The position numbers and the translations under genes are program-made. Under the pieces are notes generated by a model. That model did no database searches. It was not told the origin of the DNA and was given only the letters and a program-made list of their open reading frames with translations. A stretch of 64,000 bases of DNA from Photobacterium sp. GJ3 (GTDB lineage Bacteria > Pseudomonadota > Gammaproteobacteria > Enterobacterales > Vibrionaceae): assembly GCF_018199995.1 (NCBI RefSeq), contig NZ_CP073578.1, forward strand, positions 558,001-622,000, read 5' to 3'. Below, one piece after another: positions 36,723-47,207 of the stretch; positions within the stretch are counted from its first letter, which is position 1, and every line of letters begins with the position of its first letter.

Positions 36723-37079
36723 TTAATTTAACGGATCGTTGAAGTTCGGCCCTGGCTGATAATCTCCGGTCATGCGGGTCAGCAAGCGGTTTTGATCAAA
36801 GGTTAAAATCAGATTTTTTTGTTCCGGCTCATTGTGGCCCGGTTTGTGGTAGAACACATAATACCAGGTGTTTGGGTATTCAGGCTCAACCAGCATTGGG
36901 GAACCCAGAACATAGCGTACTTGCTCCTGATTCATGCCATATCGCAGATTGTCGATATCCTTTTCATCCAGGTAGTTCCCCTGATTGATATCGATACGGT
37001 AGACCAAGCGTTCAACCAAAGAGCAGCCGCCCAGCAGGCTGACACTCAACGCCAGCGCGGCAAAAGTTTTCCAGTTCAT
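36723..37079 (-). CDS. bamE: outer membrane assembly lipoprotein BamE
   Basis: BamE is a small lipoprotein of the BAM complex, which folds beta-barrels into the outer membrane. The 118-aa product has a lipoprotein signal (FAALALSVSLLGGCS, lipobox LGGC). The SmpA/OmlA domain follows, with DIDNLRYGMNQEQVRYVLGS and NTWYYVFYH. The position beside recN on the same strand is conserved in gammaproteobacteria. Confidence 0.95.
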   Translation of the reverse strand: MNWKTFAALALSVSLLGGCSLVERLVYRIDINQGNYLDEKDIDNLRYGMNQEQVRYVLGSPMLVEPEYPNTWYYVFYHKPGHNEPEQKNLILTFDQNRLLTRMTGDYQPGPNFNDPLN

Positions 37080-37148
37080 AGCATCCCGGCAAAATAATCA
37101 GTTCTGTCTGTGATGATAAGCAAGTTACAGGCAAAGTGAAAGCACGAT

Positions 37149-37182
37149 AAAAAAACTCGCCTCATCCGAAGGATGAAGCGAG
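37149..37182 (-). terminator. Rho-independent terminator of recN
   Basis: On the minus strand a CTCGCTTCATCC arm pairs with GGATGAGGCGAG around a short TTC loop, followed by seven T residues. It lies between recN and bamE. Confidence 0.88.
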
Positions 37183-37249
37183 GGTTGAGACGCATGAAAT
37201 GTCAAAAAGTTGCATCTTAAAGCAGTAGAAAAGAGAGTTTTTGTTGAAA

Positions 37250-38917
37250 CTATGCCGCGACCAGCAATTCTTTGGCGTTCGCCAGTGTACGTTCGGTAAT
37301 TTCACTGCCGCCCAGTAAACGTGCCAGTTCACCAATTCGGGAGCTTTCGTCCAGCGGTTTCATGCTGGTTTCAGTCTGGCCCTTGCTGGTTTTCTTGGCG
37401 ACAAACATTTGCTGATGGCCGCATCCTGCCACTTGTGGCAAGTGAGTTACACAGATAACCTGCGTTGAATCGCCCAGTGTGCGTAGCATCCGTCCGACAA
37501 TGGCAGCAGTCGGGCCACTGATCCCCACATCGACCTCATCGAAAATCAGGCTTGGGGTTTCCACTTTCTGTGCCGTGATCACCTGAATGGCCAGTGAGAT
37601 TCGCGACAGTTCACCACCGGAAGCCACTTTGCCCAGCGGTTGCAGCGGCTGACCCGGGTTGGTGGACACCATAAAGGTGATGGTATCGAAGCCCAGCGGT
37701 GTCAGCATCCGCTCCGGATCGCTGTGAATGTCGATCTGGAACACCGCTTTCTCCATGCTCAGTTCGTGCATGCTGTGCGAAATCTTTTTGTTCAGTTCTT
37801 TGGCATAACGCTGACGACTCTTGCTGAGTTTTTCCGCGCTTTCCAGAAACGCCAGACGTTTCTTCTCAACGGCATCTGCCAGCGCATCCAGTTTTTCGTC
37901 GCTGCCGTCGAGATTATCCAGTTCAGTCAGTAAATCCTGATGCTTTTGCCAGAGCTCAGCGGGCATCACATAGTGCTTGCGTGCCAGCGACATGATTGTT
38001 GCCAGTCGTTCTTCCAGAAACACCAGACGCTGCGGATCCATATCCAGATGATCCAAATATCCGCGCAATTCCTGGCTGGCTTCCTGGATCTGAATCATGG
38101 CTTCTTCCAGCATGGGCGCCAGTGTGCTGAGTTTGCTGTCCATCTCACCCAGATCAATGACCTGCTGGCTGGCTTGTTGCAGCAGTTGCAATGCATTAAC
38201 TTCATCGCCTTCATAGAGGATGGACAGCGCATTCTGGCTGGTCAGTGCCAGATCGCCGGAATTCGACAGTCGCTTGTGCTCTTCTTCGATTTCCGCAAAT
38301 TCTTCTTCCCTGAGGGCGAGATCATTGAGCTCTTTGACCTGATATTGGATCAGCTGTTTTTGTGCCTCGTTATCGGCACGGTTCTGACTCAGGCGGCTCA
38401 GTTCGTTCTTGGCCTGACGCCAGGCCTGATAATCACTGCGGACTGAATCCATCAGGCCATTGTGACCGGCATAGTTATCCAGCATTTCTTGTTGGTGTTC
38501 CGGGCGCATCAGCATCTGATGGGCATGCTGACCATGGATGTTGATCAACAGCTGTCCGAGTGCTTTTTGCTGAGAGGCTGGGACCGGACTGCCATTGATA
38601 AAGCCGCGGGAACGGCCTTCTTTGGTGATCACGCGGCGTAAAATACACTCGTCACCTTCTATCAGCTCATTATCTTCCAGCCAGCGTCGGGCGGCCTGAT
38701 TGTTGCGCAGGGAAAAGGTCGCGTGAATTTCGGCTTTGCTTTCGCCGGGGCGCACCATGCTGGCTTCGGCGCGGTCGCCGAGGCACAGGCCCAGCGCGTC
38801 AATCGCAATCGACTTACCCGCACCGGTTTCACCTGTAATGGTTGTCATCCCAGGTTTCATCTCGAATTCGAGATCTTTGACAATAGCAAAATTAGAGATC
38901 GTCATATGAGCCAGCAT
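37250..38917 (-). CDS. recN: DNA repair protein RecN
   Basis: RecN is an SMC-like ATPase recruited to double-strand breaks. The 555-aa protein has Walker [15 protein letters not shown] at residues 30-43 and a central coiled coil broken by a hinge. The C-terminal ABC half has [14 protein letters not shown] and Walker [13 protein letters not shown]. The length is normal for the family. A good LexA box lies about 47 bp upstream of the ATG, so it should be SOS-induced as in E. coli. Confidence 0.96.
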   Translation of the reverse strand: MLAHMTISNFAIVKDLEFEMKPGMTTITGETGAGKSIAIDALGLCLGDRAEASMVRPGESKAEIHATFSLRNNQAARRWLEDNELIEGDECILRRVITKEGRSRGFINGSPVPASQQKALGQLLINIHGQHAHQMLMRPEHQQEMLDNYAGHNGLMDSVRSDYQAWRQAKNELSRLSQNRADNEAQKQLIQYQVKELNDLALREEEFAEIEEEHKRLSNSGDLALTSQNALSILYEGDEVNALQLLQQASQQVIDLGEMDSKLSTLAPMLEEAMIQIQEASQELRGYLDHLDMDPQRLVFLEERLATIMSLARKHYVMPAELWQKHQDLLTELDNLDGSDEKLDALADAVEKKRLAFLESAEKLSKSRQRYAKELNKKISHSMHELSMEKAVFQIDIHSDPERMLTPLGFDTITFMVSTNPGQPLQPLGKVASGGELSRISLAIQVITAQKVETPSLIFDEVDVGISGPTAAIVGRMLRTLGDSTQVICVTHLPQVAGCGHQQMFVAKKTSKGQTETSMKPLDESSRIGELARLLGGSEITERTLANAKELLVAA

Positions 38918-38963
38918 GTGTGTTCACCTGTTTAAATCAACACCTGTTTATTTGCACAGTATA

Positions 38964-38983
38964 TACTGTATCTACATACAGTA
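38964..38983 (-). promoter_or_regulatory. LexA (SOS) box upstream of recN
   Basis: TACTGTATCTACATACAGTA has perfect CTG-N10-CAG symmetry and matches the gammaproteobacterial SOS box. An adjacent ACAGTATATACTGT (38956-38969) overlaps it and may add a second half-site, as E. coli recN also has more than one box. Confidence 0.85.
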
Positions 38984-39045
38984 AAGTGCTGGTCGCAGAA
39001 TTTCTTGTGAAAAATGTGATGTGAGGTAAGTTTTTGGCAGACAAT

Positions 39046-39070
39046 AAAAAAGCCAGCAATGGCTGGCTTT
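39046..39070 (-). terminator. Rho-independent terminator of nadK
   Basis: On the minus strand AAAGCCAGC pairs with GCTGGCTTT across CATT, followed by a T run formed from A39046-A39051. Confidence 0.88.
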
Positions 39071-39090
39071 GGCAGTGAGCAAAGGATGCG

Positions 39091-39969
39091 TCAGAAAAGT
39101 TTACTCGACCAACCCAGTTTGCCCCGCAGAATGTTGTAGTAGCTGTAGCTTTTCGGGTGGATGAGCTGAAGCTGATCCGGGCTCTGATAAATGTGGATTT
39201 CATCGCCGGGATTGACCGGCAGCGAAACCTGGCCGTCGCAACTGACTTCCAGCGTCCGGCCATCGTCGGGCACAATCAGTTTGATCCGGCGATTACCGTC
39301 GACCACCAAAGGGCGGCAGGACAAGGTATGCGGGAACATGGGCACCAGTGTGATGGCATTCAGGCTCGGCGATAAAATCGGCCCGCCGCCCGACAAAGAA
39401 TAGGCGGTTGAGCCGGTTGGGGTGGCAATGATCAGGCCGTCAGAACGCTGCGAAAAAGCAAAACTTTCATCAATATAGACCTCGAACTCAATCATGTGAG
39501 CGATTTTGTCCGGGTGCAGCACGGCTTCGTTCAGCGCGGCATTGCGGCTTTTGATCTGGCCGTGACGGTGAATCTCAGCTTCCAGCAGAAAGCGGTGCTC
39601 GGTGACGAATTCACCATCCAGCACTTTTTCCAGTTCCTGCTCGAAATTGTCGGGATCCAAATCAGTCAGAAAGCCGAGATTACCGCGGTTCACGCCAATG
39701 ACTGAAATATCAAAGCGGGAGAGAACGCGGGCAGCGCCGAGCATATTCCCGTCACCGCCGACGACAATGGCCAGATTCGCGCGGTCACCAATGGTGAGCA
39801 GATCGCAAAAGACCTCTGCTGGGACATCCAGATCATGGGCAAGCCGGTGATCCACCAAAACTTGATAGCCTTTGGCTGTCAGCCAGTGGTAAAGACTGGT
39901 GTGGGTGTGAATCGCGTCAGGGTTTCTCGGTTTGCCAATCAGGGCAATGATTTCAAACGGGCGCGTCAT
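39091..39969 (-). CDS. nadK: NAD kinase
   Basis: NadK phosphorylates NAD to NADP. The 292-aa protein has the family's GGDGN motif in [18 protein letters not shown], with the catalytic Asp. The second signature is [22 protein letters not shown]. Its length matches E. coli NadK exactly. It is divergent from grpE, an arrangement conserved in enterobacteria and vibrios, and its promoter shares the region with the heat-shock promoter of grpE. Confidence 0.96.
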   Translation of the reverse strand: MTRPFEIIALIGKPRNPDAIHTHTSLYHWLTAKGYQVLVDHRLAHDLDVPAEVFCDLLTIGDRANLAIVVGGDGNMLGAARVLSRFDISVIGVNRGNLGFLTDLDPDNFEQELEKVLDGEFVTEHRFLLEAEIHRHGQIKSRNAALNEAVLHPDKIAHMIEFEVYIDESFAFSQRSDGLIIATPTGSTAYSLSGGGPILSPSLNAITLVPMFPHTLSCRPLVVDGNRRIKLIVPDDGRTLEVSCDGQVSLPVNPGDEIHIYQSPDQLQLIHPKSYSYYNILRGKLGWSSKLF

Positions 39970-40047
39970 GTCCTTGATCCAACGGGTAAGATTGGGGCCA
40001 GTATAGCCTCACGGATGACGAATTGTCGCCCTTTGTCGTCGATCTCG

Positions 40048-40077
40048 GGTTGAATCGTTGAACTTCATCCCCATAAT
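40048..40077 (+). promoter_or_regulatory. sigma-32 (RpoH) heat-shock promoter of grpE
   Basis: GGTTGAAT (40048-40055) and CCCCATAAT (40069-40077) are spaced 13 bp apart and match the RpoH consensus CTTGAA / CCCCATNT closely. This places grpE under heat-shock control, as in E. coli. Confidence 0.8.
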
Positions 40078-40173
40078 ATGCCCATCACGTTTTAAGAGTG
40101 GTCGATTCACTGCGTCTGCGCGGCGGGTCGGCCATGCATTCACCCTTTTTGAGCTTAGCGGAGTAGCGAAAGC

Positions 40174-40797
40174 ATGAGCAAGAAAGACGAAATGTTAAAG
40201 GAAGAAGCGCTGCAACAGGCACAGGCTGAGTCAGCAGAAGTTGAGCAGGCTGCTGAAAGTGCAGAAGAACTCACTCCGGAAGGACTGGCACTGGAACGTA
40301 TCGAAGCGCTGGAAGCCGCACTGGCAGAGAGCGAAGCCAAAGTGAAAGATCAGCAGGATTCTGTTCTGCGTGCCCGTGCCGATGTGGAAAACATGCGTCG
40401 TCGCAGTGAGCAGGAAATTGATAAAGCGCGTAAGTTTGCGCTGGAGAAATTTGCCGGTGAACTACTGCCTGTGATCGACAACATGGAGCGCGCACTGGAA
40501 GTTGCAGACAAGTCTGATGAAACGATCAAGCCAATGGTTGAAGGCGTTGAGCTGACTCTGAAAACCATGACGGACACGGTAGAGAAGTTTGGCCTGAAAG
40601 CCATCAACCCGCTGGGTGAAGTGTTCAACCCTGAATTCCACCAGGCAATGTCCATGCAGGAAAGTGCGGAACACGCGCCAAACACCGTGATGATGGTGCT
40701 GCAGAAAGGTTATGAGCTGAACGGCCGTGTGGTTCGTCCGGCAATGGTCATGGTCGCGAAAGCGGCACCGGGCAGCAGCGTAGACACGCAAGCCTGA
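40174..40797 (+). CDS. grpE: nucleotide exchange factor GrpE
   Basis: GrpE drives ADP release from DnaK. The 207-aa protein has an acidic coiled-coil N-terminus (about residues 1-80, rich in Glu, Gln and Ala). The conserved core follows: [32 protein letters not shown] and [10 protein letters not shown]. The beta-rich C-terminus ends [11 protein letters not shown]. It precedes dnaK by 213 bp, with a terminator and a second heat-shock promoter between them. Confidence 0.96.
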   Translation: MSKKDEMLKEEALQQAQAESAEVEQAAESAEELTPEGLALERIEALEAALAESEAKVKDQQDSVLRARADVENMRRRSEQEIDKARKFALEKFAGELLPVIDNMERALEVADKSDETIKPMVEGVELTLKTMTDTVEKFGLKAINPLGEVFNPEFHQAMSMQESAEHAPNTVMMVLQKGYELNGRVVRPAMVMVAKAAPGSSVDTQA

Positions 40798-40823
40798 TTG
40801 TCTGTTGGGGCAGATTGAAGACA

Positions 40824-40852
40824 AAGCCCACTCCGGTGGGTTTTACTTTTTT
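40824..40852 (+). terminator. Rho-independent terminator after grpE
   Basis: CCCAC (40827-40831) pairs with GTGGG (40836-40840) across TCCG, followed by TTTTACTTTTTT. The stem is short but the T tract is good. Confidence 0.75.
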
Positions 40853-40873
40853 GAAATTTTTTTCAGTCTGACC

Positions 40874-40902
40874 CTTGAAAAGGTATCCGGTGGCCTTATT
40901 TA
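40874..40902 (+). promoter_or_regulatory. sigma-32 (RpoH) promoter of dnaK
   Basis: CTTGAAA (40874-40880) is a perfect RpoH -35. CCTTATTTA starts 13 bp later at 40894 and is an acceptable -10. It would give dnaKJ their own heat-shock start. Confidence 0.75.
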
Positions 40903-41010
40903 GTAGTCATACGATACCGTACTTGAATAAACCGTGGGCCTCGGCCCCATGCTCGTCGCTGTGTTCAACGGGACGAAGCCAGTAAACCAACGAATTTCGG
41001 AGAAAGCCTG

Positions 41011-42930
41011 ATGGGTAAAATCATTGGTATTGACTTGGGTACAACCAACTCATGTGTCGCTGTACTGGATGGTGATAAGCCACGCGTAATTGAGAACGCT
41101 GAAGGCGATCGCACAACGCCGTCTATCATCGCCTATACACAAGATGGCGAAACTCTGGTCGGTCAGCCTGCCAAGCGTCAGGCGGTGACAAACCCAGAAA
41201 ACACTCTGTTTGCAATCAAGCGTCTGATCGGTCGTCGTTTTGAAGACGAAGAAGTTCAGCGTGATATCGAAATCATGCCGTTCAAAATTGTCAAAGCTGA
41301 CAATGGCGACGCTTGGGTTGAAGCGAAAGGCCAGAAAATGGCTGCACCTCAGGTGTCTGCAGAAGTTCTGAAGAAAATGAAGAAAACTGCAGAAGACTAT
41401 CTGGGCGAGAAAGTGACTGGCGCAGTGATTACTGTTCCGGCTTACTTTAACGATGCACAGCGTCAGGCAACTAAAGACGCAGGCCGTATCGCGGGTCTGG
41501 AAGTCAAACGTATTATCAACGAACCAACTGCTGCTGCTCTGGCTTACGGCCTGGACAAGAAAGGCGGCGACCGCACCATCGCAGTATATGACCTGGGTGG
41601 TGGTACGTTCGATATCTCGATTATCGAAATCGATGAAGTTGAAGGCGAGAAAACCTTCGAAGTACTGGCAACCAACGGTGATACTCACCTGGGTGGTGAA
41701 GACTTCGACAACCGTCTGATCAACTATCTGGTAGATGAGTTCAAGAAAGAACAAGCCATCGATCTGCGTAAAGATCCACTGGCAATGCAGCGTCTGAAAG
41801 AAGCGGCTGAGAAAGCGAAGATCGAACTGTCTTCTGCACAGCAGACTGACGTGAACCTGCCGTACATCACTGCGGATGCGACAGGTCCGAAACACATGAA
41901 CATCAAAGTGACCCGTGCCAAGCTGGAGTCATTGGTAGAAGATCTGGTTCAGCGTTCTCTGGAGCCAATGAAAGTTGCTCTGGCTGATGCAGACCTGTCT
42001 GTCAGCGAAATCACCGACGTGATCCTGGTGGGTGGTCAGACGCGTATGCCAATGGTTCAGGCAAAAGTTGCTGAATTCTTTGGTAAAGAAGCGCGTAAAG
42101 ACGTGAACCCGGATGAAGCTGTTGCTGTTGGTGCAGCGGTTCAGGGTGGTGTTCTGGCCGGTGACGTGAAAGACGTTCTGCTGCTGGACGTGACCCCGCT
42201 GTCTCTGGGTATCGAAACCATGGGCGGTGTGATGACCAAGCTGATCGAGAAGAACACCACGATCCCAACCAAAGCGGAGCAAGTGTTCTCTACAGCTGAA
42301 GACAACCAGAGCGCAGTAACGATTCACGTTCTGCAGGGTGAGCGTAAGCAAGCGAACTTCAACAAGTCGCTGGGCCAGTTCAACCTGGAAGGCATTCAGG
42401 CTGCCCCTCGCGGTATGCCACAGATCGAAGTTATCTTCGACCTGGATGCGGACGGTATTCTGCACGTTTCTGCGAAAGACAAGCAGACCGGTAAAGAGCA
42501 GAAGATCACGATTCAGGCTTCTGGTGGTCTGAGCGATGATGAAATCGAAAAAATGGTTCAGGAAGCAGAAGCAAACAAAGAAGCGGACAAAAAGTTCGAA
42601 GAGTTAGTTTCTGCGCGTAACCAGGCTGACCAGCTGGTTCACGGTACCCGGAAGCAAATCGAAGAAGCGGGTGAAGCACTGCCTGCGGACGAGAAAGAGA
42701 AAATCGAAGCCGCTGTTTCTGAACTGGAAGAAGCACGTAAAGGCGAAGACAAGGAAGCGATTGATGCCAAAGTTCAGGCACTGATCGCGGCTTCTCAGAA
42801 GCTGATGGAAATTGCCCAGCAGCAAGCTCAGGCACAAGGCCAGCAGGCTGAAGGCGGTGAGCAGGCTCAGTCGAAAGACGACGACGTTGTAGACGCTGAG
42901 TTCGAAGAAGTTAAAGACGACAAAAAATAA
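41011..42930 (+). CDS. dnaK: molecular chaperone DnaK (Hsp70)
   Basis: DnaK is the ATP-driven Hsp70 that binds exposed hydrophobic segments. The 639-aa protein begins [21 protein letters not shown]. It has the ATPase signatures [15 protein letters not shown] and [11 protein letters not shown], the linker region [13 protein letters not shown] and the substrate domain. The tail is rich in Gln and Gly and ends [12 protein letters not shown], as usual for proteobacterial DnaK. Codon choice is strongly biased, fitting high expression. Confidence 0.99.
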   Translation: MGKIIGIDLGTTNSCVAVLDGDKPRVIENAEGDRTTPSIIAYTQDGETLVGQPAKRQAVTNPENTLFAIKRLIGRRFEDEEVQRDIEIMPFKIVKADNGDAWVEAKGQKMAAPQVSAEVLKKMKKTAEDYLGEKVTGAVITVPAYFNDAQRQATKDAGRIAGLEVKRIINEPTAAALAYGLDKKGGDRTIAVYDLGGGTFDISIIEIDEVEGEKTFEVLATNGDTHLGGEDFDNRLINYLVDEFKKEQAIDLRKDPLAMQRLKEAAEKAKIELSSAQQTDVNLPYITADATGPKHMNIKVTRAKLESLVEDLVQRSLEPMKVALADADLSVSEITDVILVGGQTRMPMVQAKVAEFFGKEARKDVNPDEAVAVGAAVQGGVLAGDVKDVLLLDVTPLSLGIETMGGVMTKLIEKNTTIPTKAEQVFSTAEDNQSAVTIHVLQGERKQANFNKSLGQFNLEGIQAAPRGMPQIEVIFDLDADGILHVSAKDKQTGKEQKITIQASGGLSDDEIEKMVQEAEANKEADKKFEELVSARNQADQLVHGTRKQIEEAGEALPADEKEKIEAAVSELEEARKGEDKEAIDAKVQALIAASQKLMEIAQQQAQAQGQQAEGGEQAQSKDDDVVDAEFEEVKDDKK

Positions 42931-42958
42931 GAGTGTGAATTCATAATCTTATTTGAGC

Positions 42959-42989
42959 ACGGGCGTTTAGGGGGAACTCTTACGCCCGT
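42959..42989 (+). other. dnaK-dnaJ intercistronic hairpin
   Basis: ACGGGCGT (42959-42966) pairs with ACGCCCGT (42982-42989). There is no T run. It probably lowers or protects dnaJ message relative to dnaK rather than ending transcription. Confidence 0.55.
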
Positions 42990-43018
42990 AGCTGTATGAG
43001 GCAGGTGACAGTTTAACT

Positions 43019-44161
43019 ATGTCAAAACGTGATTTTTACGAAGTGTTAGGCGTGGGCCGTGACGCCGGTGAGCGTGACATCAAAAAGGCCTATAAACGTC
43101 TGGCGATGAAATTCCACCCGGACCGTAATCCGGGTGATGAGACAGCGGCGGAAAAGTTCAAAGAAGTGAAAACCGCTTATGAAATACTGACGGATCCGCA
43201 GAAAAAAGCGGCTTACGATCAGTATGGCCATGCAGCCTTTGAACAAGGCGGTATGGGCGGCGGTGGCGGCTTCGGCGGCGGCGCGGATTTCAGTGACATC
43301 TTTGGTGATGTCTTTGGGGATATCTTTGGTGGCGGTGGTCGCCGTGGCGGACACCAGCGTGCCCAACGCGGTGCTGACCTGCGCTACAACATGGAACTGA
43401 CCCTGGAAGAAGCCGTTCGTGGCTGTACCAAGGAAATTCGCGTTCCGACTCTGGTGAACTGTGAACCATGTGATGGTTCTGGTGCGAAGAAAGGCTCATC
43501 GCCAACCACCTGTGGGACCTGTCATGGTTCCGGCCAGGTGCAGATGCGTCAGGGTTTCTTTGCCGTTCAGCAAACCTGTCCGCACTGTCATGGTCGCGGC
43601 AAGATTATCACTGACCCTTGCGGTAAGTGTCATGGTCAGGGCCGGGTTCAGGAAACCAAGACCCTGTCTGTGAAGATCCCCGCCGGTGTGGATACCGGTG
43701 ACCGCATTCGCCTCAATGGTGAAGGTGAAGCCGGAGAATTCGGCGCACCAGCTGGCGATCTCTACGTGCAGGTGCACGTGCAGAAGCACGCGATCTTCGA
43801 GCGCGATGGCAACAACCTGTACTGCGAAGTGCCGGTCAGCTTTACCATGGCTGCACTGGGCGGCGAAGTTGAAGTACCGACGCTGGATGGTCGTGTGAGC
43901 CTGAAGGTGCCTTCTGAAACGCAGACCGGCCGCATGTTCCGGATGCGCGGCAAGGGGGTGAAGTCGGTGCGCGGTGGTGCTGTGGGCGACCTGATTTGTA
44001 AGCTGGTGGTGGAAACCCCGGTGAATCTGAGTGCCCGCCAGAAGGAATTGCTGCAAGAGTTTGAGCAGACGCTGACAGGCTCTGATGCCAAAAAGCATAA
44101 GCCCCGCTCTGAAGGTTTCTTCGACGGTGTGAAAAAATTCTTTGATGATCTGACTGGCTAA
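43019..44161 (+). CDS. dnaJ: co-chaperone DnaJ (Hsp40)
   Basis: DnaJ delivers substrates to DnaK and stimulates its ATPase. The 380-aa protein has the J domain with FHPDRNPGD near residue 32 and a Gly/Phe region. Four CxxCxGxG zinc repeats follow: [24 protein letters not shown] and CGKCHGQG. The C-terminal substrate domains are complete. It lies 88 bp after dnaK and ends at a strong terminator. Confidence 0.98.
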   Translation: MSKRDFYEVLGVGRDAGERDIKKAYKRLAMKFHPDRNPGDETAAEKFKEVKTAYEILTDPQKKAAYDQYGHAAFEQGGMGGGGGFGGGADFSDIFGDVFGDIFGGGGRRGGHQRAQRGADLRYNMELTLEEAVRGCTKEIRVPTLVNCEPCDGSGAKKGSSPTTCGTCHGSGQVQMRQGFFAVQQTCPHCHGRGKIITDPCGKCHGQGRVQETKTLSVKIPAGVDTGDRIRLNGEGEAGEFGAPAGDLYVQVHVQKHAIFERDGNNLYCEVPVSFTMAALGGEVEVPTLDGRVSLKVPSETQTGRMFRMRGKGVKSVRGGAVGDLICKLVVETPVNLSARQKELLQEFEQTLTGSDAKKHKPRSEGFFDGVKKFFDDLTG

Positions 44162-44189
44162 TCGTCCGCCTGATTGGTCATGCTGAAAG

Positions 44190-44215
44190 CCGACACCTGG
44201 TGTGTCGGTTTTTTT
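44190..44215 (+). terminator. Rho-independent terminator of dnaJ
   Basis: CCGACAC (44190-44196) pairs with GTGTCGG (44202-44208) across CTGGT, followed by seven T residues. Confidence 0.92.
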
Positions 44216-44237
44216 ATATCTGTTTTTCATTCAGGGC

Positions 44238-44615
44238 TTACCAGCACGAGGGTGGCAGTGATGTGCCGTCTGCTTTTAGAGTTAATTGAGGGCATGGGCG
44301 CGCAGTTTGATAACTTTCTGCCCGCAGGACGTAACTGCCCTGATGATTTTCCAGCCGATACCTGTAATCAGGGTTTTCAAAACGACAGGCCGGGCAGAGC
44401 TCAGGAGAGAGTTCTCCGGGGATTGCTTTGCCTTGTGTCAGCGTTTGCTCAATCGATAAGTGAAGCATGATGAGATCGGCCTGCGCCTGTCTGAAGTTGG
44501 CTTGCTGCAGTTGCGCCTGAAAAGCCGGATAGGCGATTGAGGCCAGAATCCCGATGAGGCCGAGTACAATCAGCATTTCGATCAGGGTCACGCCTTGCTG
44601 GCGGTGTTGTTTCAT
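44238..44615 (-). CDS. pilE: PilE-like type IV minor pilin
   Basis: The 125-aa prepilin has a short leader MKQHRQQG, then VTLIEMLIVLGLIGILASIAYP, with the peptidase cut after Gly8 and the conserved Glu5. Four cysteines in the body (including CPACRF and a C-terminal SCW) suggest a disulfide-bounded loop typical of PilE. AAGGAAA supports the ATG; the open frame continues 45 codons upstream without support. It is divergent from the fimT-pilW-pilX-pilV genes, forming one minor-pilin locus next to dnaJ as in V. cholerae. Confidence 0.85.
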   Translation of the reverse strand: MKQHRQQGVTLIEMLIVLGLIGILASIAYPAFQAQLQQANFRQAQADLIMLHLSIEQTLTQGKAIPGELSPELCPACRFENPDYRYRLENHQGSYVLRAESYQTARPCPQLTLKADGTSLPPSCW

Positions 44616-44753
44616 CGGCTTGATTTCCTTTCGATTGAGCTCTCTTTCGGGCCTGTTGCCTGCTGCCATATTCTGAGGTTTCGCCATGATGTGCGCCAGA
44701 GAATGTCGATGGCAGGAGAAGCACTTTTGGCAGAATGGGAAACGACACAAAAA

Positions 44754-45302
44754 ATGGCTGGGCTGCGCGGTGTGTTTTTGCAGCGATCTGCGAGTCAGCG
44801 AGGGGTGACGCTGCTTGAGCTGAGTCTGGTGCTGACACTGATGATGCTCCTCGCGATGTCGGTTGTGCCTTCATTTTCAGCCATGCTGGCTCAGCAGCGG
44901 CTTCAGCGGCTAGTGACCGAACTGGAGTGGTTGCTGGTGCAGGCAAAATCAGAATCTGTGATGCGGGGAGAGCCCGTTCAACTGGTGATGCGTGGTGTCC
45001 CTCATGTGGCGTCCGTCGGGCGAGAAACCAAAGCCAACTGGCAGATCGCCGTGAATTCAGCCACGCAACAAAATCTGCTCAAAACACTGTCTGGGGAAGG
45101 GTATCCGGCACTACAACTCAGCCGGAGCTTTTCAGAGGCGGTGGTGCCGCTCGATTCCCTGACGGGCCGCCCGCATGCTGCCGGAAGCTTGTATGTTCGT
45201 CAGTCGGGTCAAGACGAAGTTGTCCGGATCACTTTCAGTAATGTGACCGGGCGGATTTATGTCTGTGCTTCCCGGACATTCGCTGATTATGCAGCCTGTT
45301 AG
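44754..45302 (+). CDS. GspH/FimT-type pseudopilin
   Basis: The 182-aa product has a leader ending SQRG, then VTLLELSLVLTLMMLLAMS with Glu5. A body of the GspH/FimT type contains QQRLQRLVTELEWLLVQAKSES. FimT-like minor pilins start pilus assembly, and some bind DNA during natural transformation. The start at 44754 gives a 17-residue leader; an ATG at 44703 would give a longer one. It overlaps the next gene by 14 bases. Confidence 0.8.
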   Translation: MAGLRGVFLQRSASQRGVTLLELSLVLTLMMLLAMSVVPSFSAMLAQQRLQRLVTELEWLLVQAKSESVMRGEPVQLVMRGVPHVASVGRETKANWQIAVNSATQQNLLKTLSGEGYPALQLSRSFSEAVVPLDSLTGRPHAAGSLYVRQSGQDEVVRITFSNVTGRIYVCASRTFADYAAC

Positions 45303-45885
45303 CGCGCCACGTTCAGGCCGGGCAGAGGCCGGTTTCAGTTTGATGGAAATGACGGTTGCCAGTGCGCTGAGCCTGATGGTGTTGTCGCTGCTGATCCACC
45401 TGCTGGTGGCCGGCAAGCAGGCTGCACTCAGTCAGACGCGCGCATTGGTTCTGGCGCAGGATGTTCAGGATATCTGGCGGATGCTGTCGGGTGATATTCG
45501 CCGGGCAGGTTACCGGAGCGATTCGGCGCAACGGGCGGCTCATAGGTCACAGGAACCCGTGGTGTATGTGTCTGCCGGGGATTGCGTCGTGCTGCACTAT
45601 GAGTTGGCAGACACGCGGGTGACCAAAGCCTATTACCGGGATGACGATGTGCTGAGGCTCCGCTCGACAACGGTCAGTTTTCCTGTGCCGGAAATGGCTT
45701 GTCAGGGTGGGCAATCTTTACTGGATTCCCGCTGGATGCGGGTGACGGACTGGCAGGTGAGGTCTGAATGGATTGAACGCGATGGACGAGGTGTTCAGCA
45801 CCTGACGCTGAGTCTGGCTGTGACTGCGCAGGATGGCTCGGTGACTCACCGGGAGCGCATGACGCTGCGGGTTCGTAATTCATGA
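45289..45885 (+). CDS. PilW-like type IV minor pilin
   Basis: The product is about 198 aa, with leader RAEAG and then FSLMEMTVASALSLMVLSLLIHLL, giving a Gly/Phe cleavage site with Glu5. The mature region has VYVSAGDCVVLHYEL and a Cys pair. Position and order match PilW in fimT-pilW-pilX-pilV sets. The start is uncertain: ATG 45289 overlaps the previous gene by 14 bases, and ATG 45259 would overlap by more. It overlaps pilX by an ATGA. Confidence 0.8.
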   Translation: MQPVSAPRSGRAEAGFSLMEMTVASALSLMVLSLLIHLLVAGKQAALSQTRALVLAQDVQDIWRMLSGDIRRAGYRSDSAQRAAHRSQEPVVYVSAGDCVVLHYELADTRVTKAYYRDDDVLRLRSTTVSFPVPEMACQGGQSLLDSRWMRVTDWQVRSEWIERDGRGVQHLTLSLAVTAQDGSVTHRERMTLRVRNS

Positions 45886-46448
45886 GGGGTTGGCAGAAAT
45901 GCTCGGGTGTCGCCAGTACCCGGCGGCAAAAGCAACCCGTGAAATATCAATACGGCGTCGCGACCTTACTGATGACCGGGCTCGTGCTGACTGTCGCGAT
46001 GATGTTTGTGATGAGCCGGTACAGTACAACGCTTTATCAGGTGAAGCGGGCACAAAATACAGTGTTATCCCGGCAGGCGCACTGGCTGGCTGAAGGTGGG
46101 TTGGCATGTGGCTTCGAATGGCTTCATGAAACAATTCAGACCCGGTTTCCAGAAACGAAATCTGTCAGTCATCAGCCCCAACAAGTGGCCAGCTGTCAGC
46201 TGGGTGCAGAAAACAGACAGCGTAAAGTCTGGGTCCGTGCACTGGGTGAAGGCGGTTATCAGATCACGGCAGAAGCCAAGGTTGCCGGAAAAGCCCGCGT
46301 CCGGCTGGGTTATCAGGCATTTTTATGGCTTTGTCAGAACGGGAGACCCGGGGATTGTCAGCGGTTTACGGCGGAAATGCCTGTGAGCGACGGGGATAGC
46401 GTTGTTCTGAAATGGCAGGCGGGGAGCTGGCATGATTTTCCGGCGTAA
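45882..46448 (+). CDS. PilX-like type IV pilus assembly protein
   Basis: The 188-aa product has a longer leader and the hydrophobic stretch GVATLLMTGLVLTVAMMFVM. Unlike the neighbouring pilins, it lacks Glu at position 5 of the mature protein, which is tolerated in PilX/GspK-type tip subunits. QAHWLAEGGLACGFEWL and two further Cys residues lie in the body. ATGA overlap with pilW and a 17-base overlap with pilV show tight translational coupling. Confidence 0.75.
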   Translation: MRGWQKCSGVASTRRQKQPVKYQYGVATLLMTGLVLTVAMMFVMSRYSTTLYQVKRAQNTVLSRQAHWLAEGGLACGFEWLHETIQTRFPETKSVSHQPQQVASCQLGAENRQRKVWVRALGEGGYQITAEAKVAGKARVRLGYQAFLWLCQNGRPGDCQRFTAEMPVSDGDSVVLKWQAGSWHDFPA

Positions 46449-46857
46449 TCCAAATCATCAGCAGGGCGGTGGATTGCTGGAAGTGCTGGTGGCGATGGTG
46501 CTGGTCAGTGTAGGGTTAGCCGGGCTCATGAAGCTTCAGGCTTATCTGAATCTTCAGGCTGACAATGCATGGGTCACGCTGTCCGCGGTAACGCTTGCAG
46601 AATCAAGGCTGGAGCGTTTGTTGGCTCGTCAGCCAGAATCGATCTCCGGCAGCCGTGAGGCGTTGCACATCCGGGGCACTGAGATTGAAATTACACATGG
46701 GATTCAGCCGAAGCCGGGAAGAAACGGACTTTACCGAATCGGCGTTTCTGTCGTGTGGCAGGACCGATGGCAACAAGGGCATCATATTGAAATACATACG
46801 GAACACTACTTTCCTGATTCCCTCGCCGGGCTCTCAAACCGGAATGAATCACCATGA
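46432..46857 (+). CDS. PilV-like type IV minor pilin
   Basis: The 141-aa product has the leader ending QQGG, then GLLEVLVAMVLVSVGLAGLMKLQ, the canonical PilV start with Glu at the conserved position. The body includes ESRLERLLARQPESISG. It is the last gene of the minor-pilin operon. Together these subunits prime type IV pilus assembly and sit at its tip; the major pilin and motor genes are not in this window. Confidence 0.8.
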   Translation: MIFRRNPNHQQGGGLLEVLVAMVLVSVGLAGLMKLQAYLNLQADNAWVTLSAVTLAESRLERLLARQPESISGSREALHIRGTEIEITHGIQPKPGRNGLYRIGVSVVWQDRWQQGHHIEIHTEHYFPDSLAGLSNRNESP

Positions 46858-46916
46858 TAATACTTCTCATTTCTGATATTAGTGCCCTCTGAATTTAGAA
46901 TGGTTGGGAGACCATC

Positions 46917-47207
46917 ATGCAACGGATTGAAACAACAACCCTGAAGACACCGGACGGCAGTAAGTATCTGCGTCACCTGTGCAAACACTTCAATCATAAG
47001 GTGGATGCAGAATGGAACGATACACAGGGGCAGGTTTTTTTTGATATGGGCACATGTGAATTTAACGCGACCCCATCTTCGCTGACGATTGCGTGTCGGG
47101 CAGATACTGACGATGCCCTGGTCGTGGTGAAAGAAATTGTGAAATCTCACTTTGATCGGTTTGCCCGGCGTGAAGACCTTGTCTTGATTTGGGGACTTGC
47201 TGAATAA
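46917..47207 (+). CDS. DUF2218 domain protein
   Basis: The 96-aa cytoplasmic protein has KYLRHLCKHFNHKVDAEW and a central FDMGTCEFNATPSSLTI, the layout of DUF2218 proteins that occur in iron-uptake and heme-related settings in some bacteria. The function is not established. GGGAG precedes the ATG. It lies 59 bp after pilV, but no functional link is evident. Confidence 0.7.
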   Translation: MQRIETTTLKTPDGSKYLRHLCKHFNHKVDAEWNDTQGQVFFDMGTCEFNATPSSLTIACRADTDDALVVVKEIVKSHFDRFARREDLVLIWGLAE